Below, piece by piece: positions 57,301-64,000 of a DNA stretch of 64,000 bases. The position numbers were made by a program, and so were the translations under genes. Under the pieces are notes generated by a model that was not told the origin of the DNA, did no database searches, and was given only the letters and a program-made list of their open reading frames with translations. Each line of letters begins with the position of its first letter. The first letter of the stretch is position 1. Source of the stretch: Paracyclopina nana. Taxonomy: Eukaryota > Arthropoda > Copepoda > Cyclopoida > Cyclopettidae. The DNA is taken from NCBI GenBank assembly GCA_019096065.1, contig JAGUCH010000006.1, positions 5,352,001-5,416,000 on the forward strand, written 5' to 3'.

Positions 57301-59700
57301 AAAGTGACAGGCCAGTCATAAAAATAATACTATTACTATTCAACCTGCTGCTGTCATTTTTTCACGTGCCAGAACCTCATTACTATAAAAGTTTTTTGAC
57401 TGTTAAAAATTGTACCAACCTCCCTTGGAAGCCACTTTGCGGCTTTCACCGCCACCTCTTCACTCCATGAAAAATCCATGGGACATAAATTATCTCAAAA
57501 GTAGCACACTGCAATGCATGACTTTGTAGAATTCGGAAAAACTGAGAGTATTGATTTGCCATGCATGCTTGAATTTATTGCCTTCATGATTCACAAAATT
57601 CAGTGCAAACCACAAGCAGCAACAACAACAGCTGCAACTGCCCTTCTGTTGAGGCCATAAATTTCAAAAGCTAAATTGCTGCTACAGAATTAGAAAGCAA
57701 GTTGAATTGCTCGTATACAAAAAGTGTGGCATGGCCAATTACAATAATGTATTGGAATTCTGGCGCAAAAAGCTCAGCTTCAATGAGCCAATTCGTCAAA
57801 TTTGCCCCATGAATTGTCACAGACAGGTTTGGGCAATAAAAAGTTGCCACTAAATAAATTAAAGAAGAGAGGGTGGTTCAAATGAGTTTTTCTGCCAATA
57901 TGAAGCATGCTGAGAGCGCCCCTTTATTGTCTTCCCGAATTTTGAATTAGCAATAAAATTGATAAATAGCTTCACCTTTTTTGCTGTATCTACCTACAGC
58001 TAATTGCTAAAGTCTTCTTTAACAAAGAGTGGCAAACGTCAGCTGACTTACTACTTGCTTAGGCAGGCGGGCCGGTGCGGCAAGCTCACGCAGCTACTAC
58101 AATAATTAGTTCATATTCTAGTTTAAACTCAAAAATATATATTTTATCTTATAAAGAACCCTTTTACGCGTTTTTGGGCTTCTTCAATGTTAATAAAAGT
58201 GAGTATTTGTCGTCAGCAAATGTTGATTCAAGATTTACGCCAGAAGATGGCATGAAAGTAGTTTGGCTGTAGCATGCAATAATCTTCTTCTTCTCTGAAT
58301 ATTTTTGTAATTAGATCTAGCCGTATACACACACACAATTCCAGAAAGCTCGAGCACAGAGGCTTATATGATGAATCATTTCGCAAAATTATCGATTATG
58401 GCTCTGGGGCTCACAGAAATAATGTGAAAGCTGTCGTGGGTGTGTGAAAAGCTATAGAGTAAAAGTTAGAGCCAGCTTCAGAGCCCCAGAGAGTGGGGTA
58501 TTGATTTTAGTTCCAAAAAGAAGAGAAATGCGCGTGAAAGGGGGGGAGGGGAGAAAAATGTAAGAAAAAAGGGGGAGGGGGAGGAGAGTCCCTTCACTCA
58601 CGCGCCTACCGCCCGCCAGCAGCTTTCGAAACTTTGCCATGGGTGAGTCAATAAAAACAGGACTAAACTATTGTGCATTTACCTCGCAACAAAGCAATTA
58701 GAATAATTGCGAGATTCGTGAACTATAAAAAAGCCTGGATTAAAGCAGCGTTTATATAACTTTTTTTGGCTGTTTCGTTTTTAATGGCTCAGCCTCAAGT
58801 TGAGAGTTGACTTGTAGAGACGGCCTCATCTTCCCCACCCCACGGAGAAGCCGTGGAGGCCGTAGAGGCTGCTGAGGCTTTCTAAAGCTCTGAATAAAAA
58901 CTGCTGGGACTCCTAAAGGGGCCCCCTTTCCATCCATCGAATATTGCGCGTCGCTTTTCTGTTTCCTTCACTCTTTTTTGGGGTTTGGTCATTCGTAGCA
59001 AGTCATTTGCATCAAATCTTCATTTTCTGTTTTCGTAGCATGTAAAGTGGATCGTATCTCAAAAATGCATCTTTGCAAAGAGCGGATTTTAAAAAGTTGA
59101 ATAAATCTTTGATTTAAATAAGCTTTGAAAAATGCTGCGTAGAATCTTTGTTTTGATCGGCAGTGACGTTGCGTAGAACCTTTATTGCTCAATTTAAAGC
59201 GAACACCTTTATGTCAACTTGAAAGGGTATTTTTAGCGCACACGCCTTTTTGTTTCTTAATGGCAGCAATTTCACGTTGAAAAGAAAGCAGGAAAAAGAC
59301 GGCTGAGTAAAGCGGAAAAAACAAGAAAATAAGTGATATTGAAAAAAAGCAAGCAGCTTTTTCGTAACGATCATTTTCATCAAAAACAACAACCACAAAT
59401 GATTATCATCTGGAAATGGGCTGAGATGCATGAAAGAATGGGGCTAATGGATGAATAAATCGGCCAAACAGAAGAACTTTGCCAATGAAAATGCAAACTG
59501 GCTTTTGAGGCAATTTTCAGCTTATTACAAGAAAATAACCAAAATAAACCAGAGTGTGCGTCATTCAAGTGCGAGGATTTGCAAAGTAAGTGTTTTTCTT
59601 TGATCTCTTCTGTGCTTGAAATCACGTTTTTTTGAAACTCGATCACTGGCTTACGTCAACAAGGAGTTCAATACCATTTAATTAAGGTACAGTTGATATA

Positions 59701-59853
59701 ATGGCTCATTATCTTCCGCGTCTTTGATCGTGACTTGGTTACGGTTGTTATCGCTTCTTATTTACTGACATCGCAACCTCGTCAGTAAATAAGAACTGAT
59801 AACAACCACAACCATGCTACGATCAAATACGCGGAAGATAATGAGCCAATACC
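59701..59853. repeat. Long near-perfect foldback
   Basis: Two arms of about 68 bases pair with few mismatches around a short loop near 59775. They start with TGGCTCATTATCTTCCGCG and end with its inverse CGCGGAAGATAATGAGCCA. Unlike the MITE families in this window it has its own end sequence. It could be a single-copy foldback element or the source of a structured RNA. Confidence 0.75.
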
Positions 59854-61737
59854 TTGATTTCGTCAACTAGGCGAAATATTACACCATTTTTTCATGAATA
59901 GCGTCGATTCATTTTTTACACACTTTACAAAGCTAATGCTGAGAATTAGAAAGCAATCTAGTCTAAATACTGGTGAATATAGTATAAAAGGTCTGAGTTT
60001 ATTGAACCTTTTAATGGCTCGGCGTAGAAGTGCATTAATGCTCACAAAAGCAGAATATTTCGTACCATTCACCCAGGGGGAATTGGAATTTTCCCCAAGT
60101 ACTCTAGGGTCTTAATTGTACCTTCTCTGGTTATGCTGGATATGACATTCCAATATGGAGAGACCATTGAAGTCGTCAAGCACGCAATGACAAATTGTTC
60201 TCAATACATAAGAGATTTTCTTACATTTATAAAGCGCCATAAAATGCAACTTTCCTGCTGGTACGTCCCTGCCCTAGAAAGATAGTATCGGTGCTGTACC
60301 CTGGTTAATCTGTCAAAATAGTACTACTATAGTGGATACACTACACTGAAAGAAATTGTTTACTTAGGCAGCAAATTTGGTCATGATAGCGTGTTTTCTA
60401 AATAGAACCTGAAAGGATCATGATAACGAGAAATGTTGTTGCTTTCAAAGACTAATAATAAATAATTGTATCGAACCAGCTTGTCCATAATGATTGAGTT
60501 TGTTCAATTGGACTAGAGAACTTGCTGCTGCACTTTTCTAGGTGCATTTGCACACTGGGCTGATGGTCAATCAAAAATCGAGCCCTAATGAGACATGCAC
60601 CCAAATTAGTATTGCCACATTAGGGGCTTTCTTTTCAGGATTTTGAAATACAATTCCCCTACTGTGCTTATTACATGTAGCCATTCATTTACGTTTTCTT
60701 TTCACCTCAAAAGTTACCTGCATGCCATAACTCTTTCCCTAAATACTATTCATTTCAGAGACCCTTTTCATGTGCAGCAAATTACGACTAGAAATGGCTT
60801 GCACTATTTTTGGGAACATCCTTTATTTTCCCACAAAATCAAACGGAGATCTTGTTGACGGCTCATAAATCTAACGAGGAAATGCCTATGAATAATCCCT
60901 ATTTAAAGATTACTAAAAGGGGAAAATTCCCGTACGTAGTAACAACAACAGAGTAAAATTAGCTATTTTTGAATTCATTTTCATGCTCTAGTGGATTTGC
61001 TCCCATTGTGAAAATACCCTAAAATTGCCTTGAGTTGTTACATCGTGGTAAATTGAATCAATTAAGTAATTTCTGGAGTTTTGAAATAGCCAACTATTTC
61101 CTTGACTTTCGTGACGTGAAGGTTTCTGGCTTGAGCAAAACATGTTTTCGTATTCTTCAGCAGCGCATTTAAATGAAAAATGGGGCTTTCTCACTCTCAT
61201 CGAGCCTTTATTTATTTCGAGCCCTGTGTGGATTCATTTCTTCAGTAAAAAATAGGAATAAGTTGAACGACCTACGCCATCGATTAGAGCTGCTGACCAG
61301 TGTGCATTTTTCGTGGCCTAATTTTTAGCGGATTTATAATCTTGTTTAAAATCATTTAAAATGATTAAGCGCGCATTCCTCATAATATCGACCCCAGGCT
61401 TTTCCCCTGAATTTTTATGGCCTTTCTCCATTATTCAATATATAGTAGCACAAAGCAAGATTAGAGGCCAACATCATCTCATGTACTATGAGAATTCTGA
61501 GGTCAAACAAATTCTTGCAAAAAGCAAATAATTTAAAATTCTTATTAGATAAGACCCAAATCCGGGTTGTTATCAAAATTCAACAAATATTTTTCACTTA
61601 ATTTCATTTAATTCGCTGCTGACATGCAAAACTACAAATAAAGGCCCCCAAAAAGGAGGAAACGCGCGTTGCAATTGAAACGGCTTCAATTAAAGCCCCA
61701 AGCTTTAAAAGAAGAACGCACAGCTAGGAGTGAGTGT

Positions 61738-61925
61738 GGGGGAGGGGGGAGTCCCAAGGGCGAGAGGGGGGAGGGTGGGAGAGGAGTTTAGTGGGCCGTC
61801 CTCGGTCGTATTTCATCTCTCTGGATTTTTGGCGAGGCCACGGAGGCCGCCATGCCGTCATTGGCGCGCTTGCTCGCGGATCGAAGAATTTTGAAAAGCG
61901 GAGAGAGGGGGGAGGGGGAGGGGAA
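61738..61925 (+). promoter_or_regulatory. G-run region upstream of the zinc-finger gene
   Basis: Several runs of three to six G lie close together (61738-61790 and 61905-61925), fitting the G3+N1-7 quadruplex pattern on the plus strand. The stretch lies 570-760 bases before the first ATG. A promoter or 5' untranslated role is inference. Confidence 0.35.
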
Positions 61926-62497
61926 AAATCAACGTTGGTCCGGGATGCCGTCGACCGGCGATGACGAGGTTCGAGCCCCCTTACCAAAACTACTTATTTT
62001 CTGCTGTAAATTCAGTCGTGTGATGGCCATGGCCAAAGGCAGTGCTGCCCATATTTACGCATAGTACTATGGGACGTCAGAAAGACAAGACTACACAATT
62101 CAGCTTTCATCTACATTAATTTAACAGAGTTATTCAACGTTGAACAGTTCCTAAAATTGACAAGACTTGAACGCTTCAGGTAAGCCTTAATTTCGAATCA
62201 GAAGAGGCCACATAGAATTTTTTCCACTTTTACCACTTGGAAATTTGCTTTTTCTGTCCTCCTTGCAAATTGGCCATTTATCACAAATTAAGCATAGAAA
62301 ACATAGATCAGCATTAAAGTTTGCATTGATTTGAAAAATAAATTAAAATTCAACTTCAATGCAATATAGTGCAAAAATGCAGAAATGTCACATTAAAAGT
62401 CAAACGCAAAGAGTGATTATCTTTTTTTTAAGCGAATAAGTCCCCACCTATCTTTATTTTTGTTGTTGTTGTAGCTAAATTGGAGCCAGTGCACAAA

Positions 62498-64000
62498 ATG
62501 GCCTCTACGGCCCTTCCGCATACGACCCATTCGCAAGAAGCGTTGCAGCATCAACGAATAGAGCAGTACATGGAGGCCGCGAGCGGAGGTCAGCCGGACT
62601 CCTCGGCAGCCTCCAAAATGGCCTCCGACCCGGCCGCGCCCCACATGTCGCCCGAGTACCCGTCGTACGTCCGGTCCTCGGGGGCGTCGCAGGGCCAGCC
62701 CTCGGACCCGTACCACTACACGGAGACTTCGGCCACTTCGGGCTCGAACTCGGGCGAAGAGGACGACCGCGACCTCGGCGGGAGCAACAAACGCCTCGGC
62801 GGCCACCTGAACGGGTTTTCGGCCTCGAAGAAGCGGCGCAAGCAAAGCAAGCCCATCCGGCTGGGCTCGGGCGGCGAGGCCGACGAGCAGCCTTCGCAGA
62901 GTGGCCAAGATCAAGGCCGCGGCGACGAGGACGAGGAGGAGGACGACGAAGGCCTCGTCAATTCCACCAGCCCCGACCTCGAAGACGGCGAGCGGCCCAA
63001 TCACCATAATCAGCCCATGATGGGCTTGGGCGGCCCTGGCTCCGACCTCCCACTCAATTTGTCCGCGGCTGCGGCCGCAGCCGCAGCCGCAGCCGCCGCA
63101 TCACAGCACCCCACGCTCCGCGTGCTGGGCGCCGAGCTGCTGCAGAATCCCGACAAAATTCCCGTGTCAGCGGCCTCGCTCTACCAGAACATGCTGGGCC
63201 CCTTCGGCCTCCCGCCCTTCCCGTTTCCGTTCCCGACCTCGAGGCCGCCGCCAGTGTCCTCCAGCGGCACCACGCCCATCACCTCGGCGGGCGGCCGCAT
63301 CCAGATCTTCAACCCCGAAGCCTACTGTGAGCTCTGCAACAAGGAGTTCTGCAACAAATACTTCCTTAAGACGCACAAGGCCAACAAGCACGGGATCTAC
63401 AGCGAGGGCATCCCCATGAGCGGCTCCCCGCCCACGAGCTCCTCCCCCAACGGGCCGGAGGCGGGGGAGCGGCTGCCCCAGCCCCAGCAGCAGCAGCAGC
63501 AGGCGGGAGCCCACGGGCCGCCCACGCCCAACAGTCAGGCCGGCAGCCCCTTTTCGGGGGCCTTCATCGCGGCCAACATGGGCTCGCTGAGGCCGCCCTT
63601 CATGCCCCTCAGCCCGGGCGCGAGCCCCTCGCCCAAAGAGGGCGGCGCCGGGCCCCAACGAGATGCACCTAGTCGAGAGTCACAACCTGGCGAGAGGCCG
63701 GCCCCCGGCGGCGGCGGCCTCATGTCTCCGGCGGGCCATCACGGCCACGACTTCCGCCAAACCGTGGAGGAGAGAGAAAGGCTGATGCAACGCGACGGCC
63801 TTAAAGAGAACGGAGAACTGAGGAAGAGCCTCGAGTCGCCCCAGAGGCCGTCTGAGGCCCAAGGCGGCCTCCCGCCCCACCTGAATTTCAACCCTCTCAT
63901 GTTCGGCGGCCTGCCCTCGTTGGAGTCCCTGCGAAAGGACGAGATGGACATGAGCAAGAGGCCGCTCAACATCCCCAACGTGCCCAGCCTCAACTCTTCA
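62498..64000 (+). CDS. C2H2 zinc-finger transcriptional regulator, N-terminal part (runs off the window)
   Basis: An open frame runs from ATG at 62498 to the edge, at least 501 residues, with very high GC at third positions, unlike the rest of the window. The frame is also open upstream to a GTTGTAG acceptor at 62474, so this may be an internal exon. Features in order: Ser/Gly/acidic low complexity; SKKRRKQSKPIRL at about residues 110-122, resembling the RRKQxxP motif by which FOG, SALL and BCL11 proteins recruit NuRD; an acidic run DEDEEEDDE; a 12-residue alanine run (about 190-201); one classical finger CX2CX12HX4H (YCELCNKEFCNKYFLKTHK, first Cys about 277); six Gln; Pro-rich sequence. Likely a nuclear repressor. 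I do not recognise the ortholog with confidence. Confidence 0.75.
   Translation, partial: MASTALPHTTHSQEALQHQRIEQYMEAASGGQPDSSAASKMASDPAAPHMSPEYPSYVRSSGASQGQPSDPYHYTETSATSGSNSGEEDDRDLGGSNKRLGGHLNGFSASKKRRKQSKPIRLGSGGEADEQPSQSGQDQGRGDEDEEEDDEGLVNSTSPDLEDGERPNHHNQPMMGLGGPGSDLPLNLSAAAAAAAAAAAASQHPTLRVLGAELLQNPDKIPVSAASLYQNMLGPFGLPPFPFPFPTSRPPPVSSSGTTPITSAGGRIQIFNPEAYCELCNKEFCNKYFLKTHKANKHGIYSEGIPMSGSPPTSSSPNGPEAGERLPQPQQQQQQAGAHGPPTPNSQAGSPFSGAFIAANMGSLRPPFMPLSPGASPSPKEGGAGPQRDAPSRESQPGERPAPGGGGLMSPAGHHGHDFRQTVEERERLMQRDGLKENGELRKSLESPQRPSEAQGGLPPHLNFNPLMFGGLPSLESLRKDEMDMSKRPLNIPNVPSLNSS

Larger units (their letters stand above)
54349..62497. other. Long non-coding stretch between RAD51 and the zinc-finger gene
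   Basis: No gene recognised over about 8 kb. It holds the 150-bp foldback at 59701-59853, CACASTGGG motifs at about 55685, 60550 and 61304, a 12-bp inverted GCTCTGGGGCTC pair near 58400-58491, and G-rich runs at 58541-58590 and 61738-61925. The right third is probably upstream sequence of the zinc-finger gene. Confidence 0.5.

Noticed and set aside
61950..61985. B-box-like GGTTCGAGCCCCC suggesting a tRNA
   Set aside because: No A box at the right distance and no cloverleaf.
62417..63007. 196-codon minus-strand open frame over the zinc-finger gene
   Set aside because: It is the GC-rich shadow of the plus-strand coding sequence, whose product has clear domains.

Overview
This is nuclear DNA from an animal, most likely an arthropod or another protostome. 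Protein-coding genes are split by many short introns, about 50-65 bases in the compact genes and longer elsewhere. Splice sites are GT-AG with a few GC-AG. Non-coding DNA is AT-rich and full of small inverted-repeat elements. The recognisable proteins (TGFBRAP1, EMC4, RAD51, an FMRFamide-type receptor, a PDZRN3-like protein) are all metazoan types. I rebuilt exon chains by hand from splice signals, reading phase and known family alignments. Exon edges should be good to a base or two, but nothing was checked by computation.

Layout. 1-870: a 20-bp minisatellite with an 80-bp higher-order period. 945-1208 (-): one PDZ exon of a PDZRN3/4-like gene. About 17 kb to its right is almost gene-free and probably holds introns of that gene, with MITEs and a tRNA-derived SINE. 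18785-20160 (+): a dihydroflavonol-reductase-like SDR in 7 exons. 20566-22956 (-) and 24087-30033 (-): two neighbouring membrane-protein genes, with one and three WSC-like cysteine domains. 32174-37873 (-): a complete FMRFamide-receptor-like GPCR in 8 coding exons. 38546-43510 (+): a broken Ty3/Gypsy-type retroelement without visible LTRs. 45117-51400 (-): TGFBRAP1 in 15 coding exons. 51950-52523 (+): EMC4. 52926-54348 (+): RAD51. 54349-62497: long non-coding stretch. 62498-64000 (+): GC-rich first part of a C2H2 zinc-finger regulator that runs off the window.

The genes do not form one pathway. TGFBRAP1, EMC4 and RAD51 are tightly packed housekeeping genes; TGFBRAP1 and EMC4 diverge from a shared 549-bp spacer. 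The WSC-like pair is the only visible local gene family and is the best candidate here for something little described: secreted-side cysteine domains on single-pass membrane proteins, as in cell-surface sensors.

The non-coding DNA contains several families of short inverted-repeat elements. One family has ends reading AGGGCGTTCTCATAT, another has ends reading AGGC..GTTCACCTGC, and a third theme, CACASTGGG, recurs far more often than chance. The last is the strongest unexplained pattern outside genes.
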